This document shows positions 24,356-33,312 of a DNA stretch of 45,396 nt, one piece after another. Below the pieces are notes generated by a model. That model was not told the DNA's origin. It searched no databases and saw nothing but the letters and a program-made list of their open reading frames with translations. The position numbers and the translations under genes were made by a program. The stretch comes from Meiothermus luteus (GTDB lineage: Bacteria; Deinococcota; Deinococci; Deinococcales; Thermaceae). Position 1 is the stretch's first letter, and every line of letters begins with the position of its first letter. The stretch is taken from assembly GCF_003574085.1 (NCBI RefSeq), contig NZ_QWKZ01000006.1, positions 1 to 45,396 of the forward strand, in the 5' to 3' direction.

Positions 24356-25849
24356 CTAGCTTTCCTCCGGCTGTCCTTCCTTACGGGGCTTGAGCAGGGG
24401 AAAGAGAATCACGTCCCGGATGCTCTCCTGGCCCGTGAGGACCATCGCCAGGCGGTCAATGCCCAACCCCATCCCCGCCGCGGGCGGCATCCCGTACTCC
24501 AGAGCCAGGAGAAAGTCCTCGTCAATCTCAGGCTCCTCGTCGTCACCGGCCTCGCGCCGCCGGGCCTGCTCCTCAAAACGGGCCCGCTGGTCCAAGGCAT
24601 CGTTGAGCTCAGAGTAGATAGGAGCAATCTCAAAGCCCGCCACGAACAGGTCGGCCCGCTCGGTGAGGTTGGGCTTGGCAGGGTCGCGGTGCCGCTTGAC
24701 CAGGGGGCTGATGGCCAGAGGAACGTCCACCACGAAGGTAGGCTGTATGAGGCTGGGCTCCACGTAGTGGCTGAAGAGCTTGTCCAAAAGCTTGTAGCTT
24801 GGCACACCCCTCAGCTCAGGGTGCTTCTGGTCGGTCCAAGCACGCAGGCGCTCCAGGTCGGTAGGGTCAAAGTCCAGGCCGGATTTTTCTTTGAGAGTGG
24901 ACACAAAGTCAAGGCGCCGGAAGGGCTTAGCAAAGTCAATCTGGTGCCCGCCGTAGTGAATCTGGGTGGTGCCAAAAAGGTGCTGCACCAGGCCCGAAAG
25001 CAGGTCTTCCACCAGGCCCATCATGTCCTGGTAGTCCGCATAGGCCCAGTAGGCCTCGAGCATGGTGAACTCGGGGTTGTGCTTGGGAGAGATGCCCTCG
25101 TTGCGGTAGTTGCGGCCAATCTCAAAAACCTTCTCAAACCCCCCTACCAGCAGGCGCTTGAGGTGCAGTTCCAGGGCAATCCGCAGGTTGAACTCGTGCC
25201 CCAGCGCGTTGTGGAAGGTCTTGAAGGGCCTGGCCTCGGTGCCTCCGGCGATGGCCTGCAGGGTGGGGCCCTCCACCTCCAAGAAGCCCCGCTCTTCAAA
25301 GAAATTACGGATGTAGCGCACCATCCGGCTGCGAATCCGGAAGACCTCCCGCACCTCTGGGTTCTGGATAAGGTCCAAATAGCGCTGCCGATAGCGGGTT
25401 TCCAAATCGCGGATGCCGTGCCACTTATCGGGCAAAGGGTGGAGCGACTTCACCAAGGGGGTGAACCTGCGCACTTTTACGGTAATCTCACCGGTCTTGG
25501 TGGTGAAGACCGTTCCTTCCACACCGATGATGTCGCCAATATCAAGCTTCTTGATAAGGTCGTAGCGCTCTGTAACATCGCGGGCCAGGTAGATCTGAAT
25601 CCGGCCGCTTTGGTCTTGCAGGTGGGCAAAGCTGGCCTTGCCCATGTGGCGAAAGGTCATCAGGCGACCGGCCAGGCGCACCTCTTCCTCGGGCCACTCC
25701 TCCTGGGGACCAGCCCCCGCGTGGGCGGAAAGAATCTGGGCGGCGTCGTGGGTCTTTGGGAAGCGGTAGGGGAAGCGCTCAAAGCCCGCCTCTACCAGGG
25801 CCTCGAGGTTGGCCAAACGCTGCTGGGTCTGTTCGCTGTACTCTGGCAT
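24356..25849 (-). CDS. lysS: Lysyl-tRNA synthetase, class II
   Basis: 497 aa. The N-terminal OB-fold anticodon domain ([30 protein letters not shown]) is followed by class II motif 1 ([21 protein letters not shown]), motif 2 ([29 protein letters not shown]) and motif 3 ([15 protein letters not shown]). It charges tRNA-Lys in the cytoplasm. The ATG at 25849 is preceded by GGAGGG, and a TATAAT -10 box lies at 25874-25869. A terminator follows the gene. Confidence 0.98.
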   Translation of the reverse strand: MPEYSEQTQQRLANLEALVEAGFERFPYRFPKTHDAAQILSAHAGAGPQEEWPEEEVRLAGRLMTFRHMGKASFAHLQDQSGRIQIYLARDVTERYDLIKKLDIGDIIGVEGTVFTTKTGEITVKVRRFTPLVKSLHPLPDKWHGIRDLETRYRQRYLDLIQNPEVREVFRIRSRMVRYIRNFFEERGFLEVEGPTLQAIAGGTEARPFKTFHNALGHEFNLRIALELHLKRLLVGGFEKVFEIGRNYRNEGISPKHNPEFTMLEAYWAYADYQDMMGLVEDLLSGLVQHLFGTTQIHYGGHQIDFAKPFRRLDFVSTLKEKSGLDFDPTDLERLRAWTDQKHPELRGVPSYKLLDKLFSHYVEPSLIQPTFVVDVPLAISPLVKRHRDPAKPNLTERADLFVAGFEIAPIYSELNDALDQRARFEEQARRREAGDDEEPEIDEDFLLALEYGMPPAAGMGLGIDRLAMVLTGQESIRDVILFPLLKPRKEGQPEES

Positions 25850-25868
25850 ACCCCTCCAAAGCTGCTTG

Positions 25869-25874
25869 ATTATA
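25869..25874 (-). promoter_or_regulatory. -10 box of lysS
   Basis: Perfect TATAAT on the minus strand, 19 bp upstream of the lysS ATG, with GGAGGG in between. It is divergent from the promoter at 25908-25913. No clear -35 is visible. Confidence 0.6.
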
Positions 25875-25907
25875 GTGCAGCCCGGCCTATGCCACCCCAG
25901 AGGCCAA

Positions 25908-25913
25908 TATAAT
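25908..25913 (+). promoter_or_regulatory. -10 box giving a leaderless GTG start at 25920
   Basis: Perfect TATAAT followed by six bases (TTGACT) and then GTG. The spacing is the same as at the other leaderless genes in this window. Confidence 0.6.
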
Positions 25914-25919
25914 TTGACT

Positions 25920-26353
25920 GTGCACCGGGGGTTTCTGGCGCTTTTTTGGCAGGGTGCGCTCCCCTTTTCCCGGGCAGCCAGACCCTATCGGTCTCCGAGC
26001 GCTACGGCCTGGTGGTGCCGGACGCCCGTCTTTTGGCCCGAATTCAGGAAGGACCGGTGGAAATTACCGAGTTCTACTACGAGCCCCAAAACGGATACCG
26101 GCCCAGGACCCTGGACGAGCTGCAGCAGATAGGCGAGCTGCTCCAAGGCCAGCTTCAGGCCCAGGGTTTCACCTTCCGCTGTGCCCGGGAGAGCCTCTCC
26201 TTGCTGGGCGAGGCCTACTGGGTACTCCGCATGGCCCGGGGCGGCGAGGGGGTGGGGCTGCTCCTGCGCCCCCTGGCGGCGCCCGACCATTACCGGCTCG
26301 AGGTGGCCGCCACCCTGCCGGAACCACCCCCCTTTCGGTGCCCGGCCCGGTAA
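25920..26353 (+). CDS. Putative lipoprotein, out of frame by one base in a T6 run
   Basis: The leaderless GTG at 25920 opens a frame reading [10 protein letters not shown], but the protein-like sequence continues in another frame from 25946 ([23 protein letters not shown] ... [11 protein letters not shown]). If the T6 run at 25942-25947 had one more T, the two would join as [17 protein letters not shown]: a short signal peptide with a perfect LAGC lipobox. The mature part of about 130 aa is soluble looking and not recognised. The frame break may be a real mutation, phase variation, transcriptional slippage (known for Thermus RNA polymerase on homopolymer runs) or a sequencing error. As it stands, an uninterrupted frame exists only from TTG 25946. 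Confidence 0.6.
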
Positions 26354-26357
26354 TGCC

Positions 26358-26831
26358 TCAGTGCTGGATGGACTCTATCCGGAACTCCCTCTTCCCCTTA
26401 GGGGTCTCCAGCATCACCTTAGCCCCCACCTTCTGGCCCAAGAGGGCCTTGCCCAAGGGGCTTTCATCGGAGATTTTCATGGGGCGCTCCAAAACGCTGG
26501 CCTCGGCCGGAGAAACTACCTGCACCTCCATCAGGTCCCCCTCCTTGGACTTGAGCTGGACCACCGCCCCCAGGGTCACCACGCTTACCTCATGCCCCTC
26601 CTCCTCAATAATTTGGGCACGGGAAAGGGTGTCGGTAAGGGACTCTATCCGGGCCTCTATGCGGGCCTTTTCCCGCTTGGCGTCCTCCAAGCCCGAGTCG
26701 TCGTAGTCATCGGAGGACTCCATTAGCTCCTGCAGTATCCGGGTGGCCTCTTGCAAACGAGCCCGCTCCTGCTCGAGCTCGGCCACCAACCGCTCATACC
26801 CCGACTTGGTGAGTTTTACTTCACGTGCCAT
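26358..26831 (-). CDS. gfh1: Gfh1, Gre-factor homolog that inhibits RNA polymerase
   Basis: 157 aa. The coiled-coil N-terminal domain carries ESSDDYDDSGLE at residues 38-49; the acidic DDYDD tip (41-45) is that of Thermus Gfh1, not the DLSENAEY loop of GreA. The C-terminal domain (VVSPAEASVLERPMKISDESPLGKALLG) is the Gre FKBP-like fold. Gfh1 enters the secondary channel and blocks substrate entry and transcript cleavage. I start at ATG 26831 after GGAGG. A start eight codons upstream is possible but lacks support. Confidence 0.88.
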   Translation of the reverse strand: MAREVKLTKSGYERLVAELEQERARLQEATRILQELMESSDDYDDSGLEDAKREKARIEARIESLTDTLSRAQIIEEEGHEVSVVTLGAVVQLKSKEGDLMEVQVVSPAEASVLERPMKISDESPLGKALLGQKVGAKVMLETPKGKREFRIESIQH

Positions 26832-26949
26832 CCGGCCTCCTGGTAAGACGCTCACGATGCTGCGTCAATCGGCTGAAAATTGCATGAGAGCCCCCTTGGC
26901 CCAACGAAGAGGCCCGGCCTTCCCCCGCCGAGCCCGGTTCACAGCGCGC

Positions 26950-27315
26950 TCAGGGTAGTATACCCCTGAGAAGGATTTCCCTCAAACGTCCAGGCCGGGC
27001 CGAGCCCGAGCAGCGCTCGGTATCCCGGCAGAGGGCCACGTAGCGGAAGTGGCGGCCGCTGCTCCCTACCCCAAAGCGGAAAAACTGCCCCGAAGAGCGG
27101 GAAATATGCCGCAAGCAGGCCTCACAAACCAAGGGGGTAATGCTTGGGGCAGCGTCCAAAGGCTCCAGCACCAGGTGGAGCGGGTTTTCCTGGATGTGCA
27201 CCCGCCCTTCCCCATCGCGGTAGTAAAGCACCTCCCCCGGAGGCAGAAGCTCCGGGGAGGTTCCAGGGAACAGCTCCAGAATCAGTTCCCGCTCTTCAAA
27301 GGTTTTTTCCCCCAT
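26950..27315 (-). CDS. Putative zinc-binding protein with a FusB/FBP-like treble clef
   Basis: 121 aa. The C-terminal half holds CEAC (residues 70s), then SSGQFFRFGVGSSGRHFRYVALCRDTERC. The spacing CxxC ... CxxxxxC and the phrase CRDTERC resemble the treble-clef zinc finger of elongation-factor-G-binding proteins (FusB/FBP). The N-terminal half is acidic and shows EVLYYRDGEGRVHIQENPLHL. It may bind EF-G or the ribosome, but this is inferred from the cysteine pattern only. It has its own short upstream region and lies between gfh1 and rsmD, all on the minus strand. Confidence 0.65.
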   Translation of the reverse strand: MGEKTFEERELILELFPGTSPELLPPGEVLYYRDGEGRVHIQENPLHLVLEPLDAAPSITPLVCEACLRHISRSSGQFFRFGVGSSGRHFRYVALCRDTERCSGSARPGRLREILLRGILP

Positions 27316-27352
27316 CTTGCCAGTAGCTTACCACGCCAAAACACCGGGCGTC

Positions 27353-27874
27353 TCACTCACCGACCTCCACGATGGTTAGAGCGTTGTGGCCGTACACCCG
27401 GCGCTCACCCAACAGCAGCGCAAGCTCGGCAGGGTGCTGAAGGATGCAAAGCCCCCCAGGCTCAACCACCGAGGCCTGGCGCAGGCGCTCAAAGTCCTGC
27501 ACCAGGTCGTGGGGGTAAGGGGGGGCCATAAAGGCCACCGTGAAGCGTAAGCCCCTCTGCTGGGCTTCTAGCAGGTAGCGCTCCACCGGCTTGCCCTCTA
27601 TGCGCACGGAAAGCCTAGCCCTACGCGCATTCTCCCGCAGACAACGGATGGCCTCGGGGTCCTTCTCCACCAGCACCACCTCAAAGCCCTCCGAGGCCGC
27701 CTCGAGCCCCACCGCCCCGCTGCCTGCGTAGAGGTCCAAAAAGCGGCCTCGGTTCGGGTAGCGGTAGCGCAGGTAGTCAAAAAGGGCCTTGCGGAGACGG
27801 ACCGGGCTGGGCCGAGCCGAGGCCGGCACCTTGAGGGGTACCCCCCGGGCAGTACCGCCTAAAATCCGCAGCAT
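27353..27874 (-). CDS. rsmD: RsmD-like rRNA (guanine-N2) methyltransferase
   Basis: 173 aa Rossmann-fold methyltransferase. The N terminus LRILGGTARGVPLKVP is the RsmD signature, FLDLYAGSGAVGLEA is the SAM-binding motif I, and MAPPY near residue 115 stands where the (D/N)PPY catalytic motif normally is, with Ala in place of the acidic residue. Thermus RsmD-like proteins share this feature. RsmD methylates G966 of 16S rRNA before subunit assembly. It starts right after the stop of the upstream secreted protein gene, with no gap. Confidence 0.85.
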   Translation of the reverse strand: MLRILGGTARGVPLKVPASARPSPVRLRKALFDYLRYRYPNRGRFLDLYAGSGAVGLEAASEGFEVVLVEKDPEAIRCLRENARRARLSVRIEGKPVERYLLEAQQRGLRFTVAFMAPPYPHDLVQDFERLRQASVVEPGGLCILQHPAELALLLGERRVYGHNALTIVEVGE

Positions 27875-28270
27875 CTAGAGCCTGGGCACCTGGGTGGGAA
27901 TCTGTACCACGCTCGGGTTGCGGAACCAGAGCTGACAGGCTAGGTCACGGCGGCTGGTGGGTACCCGGACCGAGAAGGGGCTGGTCTCCCCCGGGGCCAG
28001 GCTGGACCTGGCGACGGGGGCCGAATTGGTGCCGTGCGTCCGGCTGCTGGGAACCCCTTCCACCCCCTGAAGCCCCTTCTCCACCAGCCGGAAATGGACC
28101 CGGAGCCCCTGAATGCGGCTTTTGGAGATGTTCTCCACCACCCCCTGGGCGACCATGGCCCCCCCGGCGTAGGTGCAGCTCCAGCTCCTGACCCGCAGCT
28201 TGTAGACCTCCTGAGCAGAGGCCAGGCCAAAGCCAAAAACCAGCGAAATTACCAAAAGAATCCGCACCAT
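27875..28270 (-). CDS. Small secreted protein, possible FxLYD-like domain
   Basis: 131 aa starting MVRILLVISLVFGFGLASAQ, a clear Sec signal peptide with an ASA-Q cleavage site. The mature part is beta-rich: VYKLRVRSWSCTYAGGAMVAQGVVENISKSRIQGLRVHFRLVEKG ... LAPGETSPFSVRVPTS. That pattern (strand, VENxSxxxIxxLxVxFxL, LxPGExxPFxV) resembles FxLYD-type periplasmic domains. Two Cys residues could form a disulfide. A TATACT box lies seven bases before the ATG, so the mRNA is probably leaderless. Function unknown. Confidence 0.75.
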   Translation of the reverse strand: MVRILLVISLVFGFGLASAQEVYKLRVRSWSCTYAGGAMVAQGVVENISKSRIQGLRVHFRLVEKGLQGVEGVPSSRTHGTNSAPVARSSLAPGETSPFSVRVPTSRRDLACQLWFRNPSVVQIPTQVPRL

Positions 28271-28277
28271 GGCCAGG

Positions 28278-28283
28278 AGTATA
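28278..28283 (-). promoter_or_regulatory. -10 box of the secreted-protein gene (leaderless)
   Basis: TATACT on the minus strand, seven bases before the ATG at 28270. It is divergent from the box at 28322-28327. Confidence 0.55.
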
Positions 28284-28321
28284 CCCCAAGGCCGGTTTGA
28301 CAAGCCGTCCTGGGGGTCGCT

Positions 28322-28327
28322 TAGCAT
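28322..28327 (+). promoter_or_regulatory. -10-like box of the NSAR/OSBS gene (leaderless)
   Basis: TAGCAT, then six bases (ACGGGC), then the ATG at 28334. The hexamer is weaker than the others but the spacing is the same. Confidence 0.4.
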
Positions 28328-28333
28328 ACGGGC

Positions 28334-29443
28334 ATGAGAATAGAAGCCGCCGAGCTCCGGCTCATCTCCTTGCCCCTTAAGTTCCGCTTTGAGACCTCGT
28401 TTGGGGTGCAGACCGAGCGGCACATCATCGTGCTCACCCTCTACGGCGAGGGCTTAGAGGGCTACGCCGAAACGGTGATGGAGTACACCCCGCACTACCG
28501 CGAGGAGACCCTTCCGGGGGCTTGGGCCCTTCTGGAAGGGCTCCTGCTGCCTAGGGTGCTGGGCAGGGAGTTCGCCAACCCCGAGCTGCTCTGGAGCGAG
28601 ATAGCCGGCTACCGCGGCAACAGGATGACCAAAGCGGCCCTGGAGATGGCCTTCTGGGACCTGTGGTGCAAAGGCCTGGGGCAGCCCCTTTGGAAGGTGC
28701 TGGGTGGGGTGCGCCAGGAGATACCGGTGGGCATAAGCCTGGGAATAGAGCCCAGCCTCGAGGCCACCTTGGATAAGGTGGCCAAAGGGCTTTCCGATGG
28801 GTACAAGCGAATCAAGCTCAAGATTAAACCGGGCTGGGATGTAAAATTAGCCTTGGCGGTTCGCGAGGCATTCCCCGAGGCCAACCTTACGGTGGACGCC
28901 AATTCGGCCTACAGCCTAAACGACATCGCCACCTTCCGGGCTTTAGACGCCGCACGGCTTGACTACATTGAGCAGCCCCTGGCCTACGACGACCTCCTGG
29001 ACCACGCCAAGCTGCAGTCGGCCATCGCCACCTCCATCTGCCTGGACGAGTCCATCACCTCCCCTGAGGACGCCCGCAAAGCCCTGGAAATCGGGGCGGG
29101 ACGGGTCATCAACCTGAAGCCCGCCCGGGTAGGCGGCATCCTGCAAAGCCGGAAGGTCCACGACATCGTCCAAAGCTACGGCTTGCCGGTCTGGATGGGG
29201 GGGATGCTGGAAGCGGGCATCGGCCGCGCGGCGAACATCCACGTGGCCACCCTGCCCATGTTCGTCAAGCCGGGGGATACCTCCAGCGCCAGCCGCTACT
29301 GGCAGGAGGACATCATTGAGGAGGCCCTAGAGGCCCGCGAAGGGATGATGCCGGTGCCCCAAGGGCCCGGTCTGGGCATCACCCTGAAGCGGGACTTCGT
29401 GGAGAAAATCACCGAGAAAACCGCCTACCTCACCGCCCGCTGA
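28334..29443 (+). CDS. menC: N-succinylamino-acid racemase / o-succinylbenzoate synthase (enolase superfamily)
   Basis: 369 aa. Catalytic residues of the muconate-lactonizing-enzyme subgroup are visible: KLK at 161-163, metal ligands Asp188, Glu213 and Asp238, and Lys262 in NLKPARVGG. Family members from Deinococcus-Thermus and Geobacillus have both OSBS activity (menaquinone pathway) and N-succinylamino-acid racemase activity. The next gene is a GNAT transferase of the type that succinylates D-amino acids, which points to the racemase role in turning D- into L-amino acids. The menaquinone role alone is less likely if this organism uses the futalosine route, as I recall for Thermus. Confidence 0.85.
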   Translation: MRIEAAELRLISLPLKFRFETSFGVQTERHIIVLTLYGEGLEGYAETVMEYTPHYREETLPGAWALLEGLLLPRVLGREFANPELLWSEIAGYRGNRMTKAALEMAFWDLWCKGLGQPLWKVLGGVRQEIPVGISLGIEPSLEATLDKVAKGLSDGYKRIKLKIKPGWDVKLALAVREAFPEANLTVDANSAYSLNDIATFRALDAARLDYIEQPLAYDDLLDHAKLQSAIATSICLDESITSPEDARKALEIGAGRVINLKPARVGGILQSRKVHDIVQSYGLPVWMGGMLEAGIGRAANIHVATLPMFVKPGDTSSASRYWQEDIIEEALEAREGMMPVPQGPGLGITLKRDFVEKITEKTAYLTAR

Positions 29444-29456
29444 GGCGAAAACCGCC

Positions 29457-30260
29457 ATGCTAGAGATTCTTATCCGCGAGGTAAGACTGCCCGAGGAGGC
29501 TTTGGAAATCCCCAGGCTCGAGCGGGCCATCTGGAACGACCCCGACGAGGGCATCCGCCCAGGCACCCTCATCGCCCTGGTGCACGAAGGGGCCCTGCTG
29601 GCCGGGGCCTATGCCCGGGAAGAGGGAAGCGGAGAAAAGCTGGTGGGCTTCATCTTCAGCTTCCCCACCAACCGACCCACCGACCACCACTCGCACATGG
29701 CCGGGGTCCTGCCCGCTTACCAAGACAAGGGCGTCGGGTTTTTGCTCAAGCGCTACCAGCGCGACTGGGCGCTGGCCCGGGGCTACGAGCGGGTGGTCTG
29801 GACCTTTGACCCGCTGCGGGGGGCAAACGCCCACTTCAACCTACAGAAACTGGGGGCCACCTTTGACCGCTACATCCCCAACTGCTATGGCCCTATGGGG
29901 GGCATCAACGCCGGGGCACCTTCGGACCGGGTCTACGCCACCTGGGAGCTGAGAAGCCCTCAGGTGTTGCAGCGGCTGTACGCTCCCCCGCCTCCCCCGG
30001 AGACCGCCGGGTTGCCCCTGGCCAACCGGGTGGAGGGGGAGGTGCCTATAGGGGCCCGGCTGGACCTTTCCGAGCCCCGCATTCTGGTCCAGATTCCCGA
30101 GGACTGGGGGGCCATCCTGCGAACCGACCCCGGACTGGCCCTGGCCTGGCGGGAGCACAGCCGGCTGGTCTTCGGGCACTACCTGGGCCGGGGCTACCGG
30201 GCCGTAGGGTTCGCGAGGGGGCCCAACCGTTACGTCCTGGAGCGCCGGCCCACCCCCTAA
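29457..30260 (+). CDS. GNAT-family N-acyltransferase paired with the racemase
   Basis: 267 aa COG3375-type acyltransferase. The acyl-CoA loop is seen around VGFIFSFPTN...SHMAGVLPAYQDKGVGFLLKRYQRDWAL (Q/R-x-x-G-x-G/A type, here QDKGVG), followed by the conserved VVWTFDPLRGANAHFNLQKLGA. In Geobacillus and relatives this family succinylates D-amino acids, giving the substrate for N-succinylamino-acid racemase. The gene lies 13 bp after the racemase. The last 60 residues form a separate C-terminal part. A succinyl-CoA donor is inferred from context. Confidence 0.8.
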   Translation: MLEILIREVRLPEEALEIPRLERAIWNDPDEGIRPGTLIALVHEGALLAGAYAREEGSGEKLVGFIFSFPTNRPTDHHSHMAGVLPAYQDKGVGFLLKRYQRDWALARGYERVVWTFDPLRGANAHFNLQKLGATFDRYIPNCYGPMGGINAGAPSDRVYATWELRSPQVLQRLYAPPPPPETAGLPLANRVEGEVPIGARLDLSEPRILVQIPEDWGAILRTDPGLALAWREHSRLVFGHYLGRGYRAVGFARGPNRYVLERRPTP

Positions 30261-30277
30261 GCAAGGAGAAGAGTACC

Positions 30278-31384
30278 TTGAGCCCGCCGCAGATATGGAC
30301 CGCCGAAGTGGTCTACACCGGGTTTGGAACCCCCATGCGCCGTGGAGGGCTTCTAGTCCAAGGGGACTACGTGGTGGCGACAGGGCCGCTGGATGAGCTA
30401 CGGCAGGGTTACCCCCAAGCCGAGGTGGTCCACAAGGGAAAGGCCCTCACCCCCCCGGTGGTCAACGCTCACACCCACCTGGACCTCTCCAGTACCCCCC
30501 GCTTCCAAGGCCCCTACCCCGGCTTCATCCGCCATGTCATTGCGCATCGCTCCAGGCGCACCCCAGAGGCGGTGCAAAAAGGCCTCGCTGAGCTCCAAAG
30601 GCATGGGGTGGGAGCTTTTGGCGACATCGCCCACAGCCTCGAGGGAGCCGCCTGGCTTGTGGAACACAGCCCCTTGCCGGGGGTGGTCTACCTGGAGGTA
30701 ATCCACCGCAACCCCCAGGAGGCCGAAGCGATGGCCAGCCGCCTGGCCCGCCTGGTCGCCCAACTCCAGGAGAGGAGCCCCAGGCTGCGGGTGGGCCTCT
30801 CGCCCCATACCCCCTTCAACGTGAGCCCCCCCCTGCTCAAAAGGCTATCCGAGCTGGCCCAAAAGGAGGGGTTCCCCCTTCAGATGCACGTGGCGGAGAG
30901 CCCCGAGGAAACCGAGCTGATGACCCAGGGTACAGGGGCCCTCCAGGCCATTCCCCAAAGCCTGGGCCTTCCCCCCTACCAGGACCTCCCTGGGCTTACC
31001 CCGGTGCGCTACCTGGCGGAGCTGGGGGTGCTGGGGCCCCACCTGACCCTGGTGCACGGGGTGCAGGTGGACGAGGAAGAGGTGCGCATCCTCGCCCAAA
31101 GCGGCAGCCGCGTGGTATCCTGCCCGCGCAGCAACGCCAACCTGGGCTGCGGTGTGTTTCCCTGGGGGCTTTACCTGAAACACGGCCTAGAGGTGGCCCT
31201 GGGCACCGACTCCCTGGCCAGCAGCCCCGACCTGGACGTGCGCAACGAGGCCCTGTGGCTTTGGGGCCGGGTGGACCCCAGGGCGCTGGTGCGGGCCGCC
31301 ACCCGCGGCGGCTACCGGGTGCTGGGCCTGGAAACCCCTCGCATCACGCGCGGCACCCCAGTCTCCCAGGTACAATCCTGGTAG
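30278..31384 (+). CDS. Amidohydrolase-superfamily deaminase (COG0402 type)
   Basis: 368 aa metal-dependent hydrolase. Metal ligands are in HTHLDLS (His65, His67), a later His in HVAESPEE, HG in LVHGVQ, and the Asp in GTDSLAS. This is the ATZ/TRZ subgroup, which includes MTA/SAH deaminase, 8-oxoguanine deaminase and aminofutalosine deaminase (menaquinone synthesis). The last would fit a Thermaceae genome, but the sequence alone does not decide. The TTG start at 30278 has AAGGAG upstream and lies 17 bp after the GNAT gene, so it is likely cotranscribed. Confidence 0.8.
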   Translation: MSPPQIWTAEVVYTGFGTPMRRGGLLVQGDYVVATGPLDELRQGYPQAEVVHKGKALTPPVVNAHTHLDLSSTPRFQGPYPGFIRHVIAHRSRRTPEAVQKGLAELQRHGVGAFGDIAHSLEGAAWLVEHSPLPGVVYLEVIHRNPQEAEAMASRLARLVAQLQERSPRLRVGLSPHTPFNVSPPLLKRLSELAQKEGFPLQMHVAESPEETELMTQGTGALQAIPQSLGLPPYQDLPGLTPVRYLAELGVLGPHLTLVHGVQVDEEEVRILAQSGSRVVSCPRSNANLGCGVFPWGLYLKHGLEVALGTDSLASSPDLDVRNEALWLWGRVDPRALVRAATRGGYRVLGLETPRITRGTPVSQVQSW

Positions 31385-31406
31385 CCGGAAGACCTCCGGC
31401 CCCTTT

Positions 31407-32738
31407 ATGCAGATTGGCGCGCTCATCCTGTACAGCGCTTTTGTGGGTGCCCTCACCGGAGCTTTCGCTGCGGGGTTTGTATTCTTGCTGAGGCTCATAG
31501 AGCGCTATCTGCTGGGCGAAACCCTAGGGTACCTGCCCCCAGGCCTGCCCGGGGAAGGGGGGCTGACCCAGGTTTTCCGGGGGCCCAGCCCCGCCTGGCT
31601 GGCCCTGCTCCTCCCGCTGGTTTTCGCCGCCTCGAGCTACCTAGGCTCGGGCCGGGGGCTGGGCTGGCTCTTGGCCGCCTACCGCTCGAGCCAGCCGGTG
31701 CGGGCGATGGAATACCTGCGGGGCATCCTGGGGGCCCTGGTGCAGCTCGGGGCAGGCTCCCCTATGGGGCGAGAGGGACCCATGGCCGCGCTGGGTCTTT
31801 GGGTAGGGAGTGCCCTGGGCCGACGCATCCCTTTGGGAGAGTCAAGCCGCTTTCTCCCCTTCGCTGGGATGGCCGCAGGCTTCGCCTCGGCCTTCCACGC
31901 CCCGATGGCCGGGGCCCTGCTGGCCAGCGAAATCGTCTACCGCGGGCTGGCCCTCGAGGTAGGCGCACTGGCCCCGGCCCTCATCGGGGCCCTATCCGGG
32001 TTCACCCTATACGGCCTCTTCCACGGCTACAGCCCCCTGCTGGAGCTGACCCCAGGCCCCTTCACCTGGCCCCAGCTACTCTTCGGCCTCATCACCGGCT
32101 TGGTCTGCGCCGGGGTGGGCACCCTGTGGCTGGAAAGCGAGCGTCTACTGCAGCGCCTTCTAAGGCGGCTGAGCTTCGGGATGCGGCACGCCCTCTTTGG
32201 GGCCATGCTGGCCCTGGCCCTGCTGCTGCTGCCCGAGGCTCTAGGCAACGGGCTGCCCTGGGTTCAGCTCGGCACCTCGCCCATCCTGACCCTCCCCTTC
32301 CTGGGGGCGCTCCTTCTGGTCCAGCTTGCCCTCCTCATCCTGGCCGGAGGGGTGCGGGCCTACGGCGGCCAGCTCACCCCAGCCTTGGCCCTGGGGGGGC
32401 TGAGCGGGCTGGTGCTGGCCGAGCTTTTGGGGCAGGCCGCTCCCTCCATCGTTCCCTCCTCCCCCACCGCGGCCCTAGTGGGCATCACCGCGCTGCTGGC
32501 CGGGTTGGCTCGAGCCCCCTTCGCCGCGGTCGTACTGGCTGGGGAGATAGGGGGGTACGGCCTCTTGCCCCTGAGCCTTACAGCGGCCTTCGCCGCCTAC
32601 ACCTTCACCAGCCCCAAGGGCAGCCTCGAGCTAGAAGGCGCTAACCCAGATAGGAATGGGGCAGCGGAGCCTCTGCCTGAAAGCGCTCGGCAAACTTTAC
32701 AGAAGCCTCCGCCCCCCACCTCAAGCGGCTCGCCCTGA
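31407..32738 (+). CDS. ClC-family chloride channel/transporter
   Basis: 443 aa with about ten hydrophobic segments. ClC signatures are GAGSPMGREGP (ion-binding loop and the gating Glu in GREGP) and GAFAAG-type helix starts. A second re-entrant motif is GGQLTPALALGGLSG near residue 320. There is no CBS domain. The last 32 residues (from ANPDRNG) are hydrophilic and Pro rich, and are encoded by DNA that is also the antisense of the end of the deacetylase gene. The original stop may have been lost, giving a 98-bp convergent overlap. Chloride/proton exchange or fluoride export are both possible roles. Confidence 0.9.
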   Translation: MQIGALILYSAFVGALTGAFAAGFVFLLRLIERYLLGETLGYLPPGLPGEGGLTQVFRGPSPAWLALLLPLVFAASSYLGSGRGLGWLLAAYRSSQPVRAMEYLRGILGALVQLGAGSPMGREGPMAALGLWVGSALGRRIPLGESSRFLPFAGMAAGFASAFHAPMAGALLASEIVYRGLALEVGALAPALIGALSGFTLYGLFHGYSPLLELTPGPFTWPQLLFGLITGLVCAGVGTLWLESERLLQRLLRRLSFGMRHALFGAMLALALLLLPEALGNGLPWVQLGTSPILTLPFLGALLLVQLALLILAGGVRAYGGQLTPALALGGLSGLVLAELLGQAAPSIVPSSPTAALVGITALLAGLARAPFAAVVLAGEIGGYGLLPLSLTAAFAAYTFTSPKGSLELEGANPDRNGAAEPLPESARQTLQKPPPPTSSGSP

Positions 32739-33306
32739 AGGCCTCCAGGCTGTAGTCCCAGCGGTAGAAGCCTTGGTAAAAGCCGAACACCTGCTCGGCC
32801 ACGGCCTGGCCCTCCTCGCCGATGTCCACGTATACCGCGGGCCGGGGAATGTCGCTGCGGTAGTAGTGCAGCAGCCGAACGGGCTCGCGGTGGGGTCGGC
32901 CCACCAGCTTGGGGATGCGGCAGAACTTAAGAGCCGAAAGGGTGGCCCAGTAGGTCGCGCGGTGGTCCGGGTGAACGTCGTGGGGGTTCCAGGTGATGAC
33001 CACATCAGGCTTCCAATCCGCTACCACCCGGGCAATGGCCAACGCCTCCTCCCTTCCACCGGTGAGCCCGCTGTCGGGAAAGCCGAGAAAGCCATACTCG
33101 GCTCCGATCATCTCCGCAACCTGCCGTCCGTGTCCCTCCCGAACGCGGCCCACTTCCTCAGGAGGGGTATCGCCAAACTGGCTGGCCAGCTCGCCCCGGG
33201 TGAGCCACAGGAGCATGGCCGCATCTCCCCGCCGCACGTGCTTCGCCAAGGTACCGGCTACCCCGATTTCGTCGTCTGGATGGGAGAAAACAGCGAGTAG
33301 ACGCAC
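32641..33306 (-). CDS. LmbE/PIG-L family deacetylase (BshB-like)
   Basis: 221 aa zinc deacetylase. Metal motifs are HPDDE at residues 9-13 and HPDHR near 113 (HDVHPDHRATY). The family removes acetyl groups from GlcNAc-type substrates; BshB makes bacillithiol, and Deinococcus-Thermus species contain bacillithiol, so that is one candidate role. The GTG start at 33306 is six bases after a TATACT -10 box, so the mRNA is leaderless. The 3' end overlaps the ClC gene by 98 bp. Confidence 0.85.
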   Translation of the reverse strand: MRLLAVFSHPDDEIGVAGTLAKHVRRGDAAMLLWLTRGELASQFGDTPPEEVGRVREGHGRQVAEMIGAEYGFLGFPDSGLTGGREEALAIARVVADWKPDVVITWNPHDVHPDHRATYWATLSALKFCRIPKLVGRPHREPVRLLHYYRSDIPRPAVYVDIGEEGQAVAEQVFGFYQGFYRWDYSLEAFRASRLRWGAEASVKFAERFQAEAPLPHSYLG

Positions 33307-33312
33307 CCCTCA

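Noticed and set aside
25809-26132. Continuous 107-codon frame covering the 25920 GTG
   Set aside because: After the T6 run this frame gives a low-complexity Arg/Pro/Trp-rich peptide, typical of a shadow frame; the real protein continues in the shifted frame.
26358-26855. GreA as the name for the Gre-family protein
   Set aside because: The tip is DDYDD, as in Thermus Gfh1, and lacks the GreA DLSENAEY loop.
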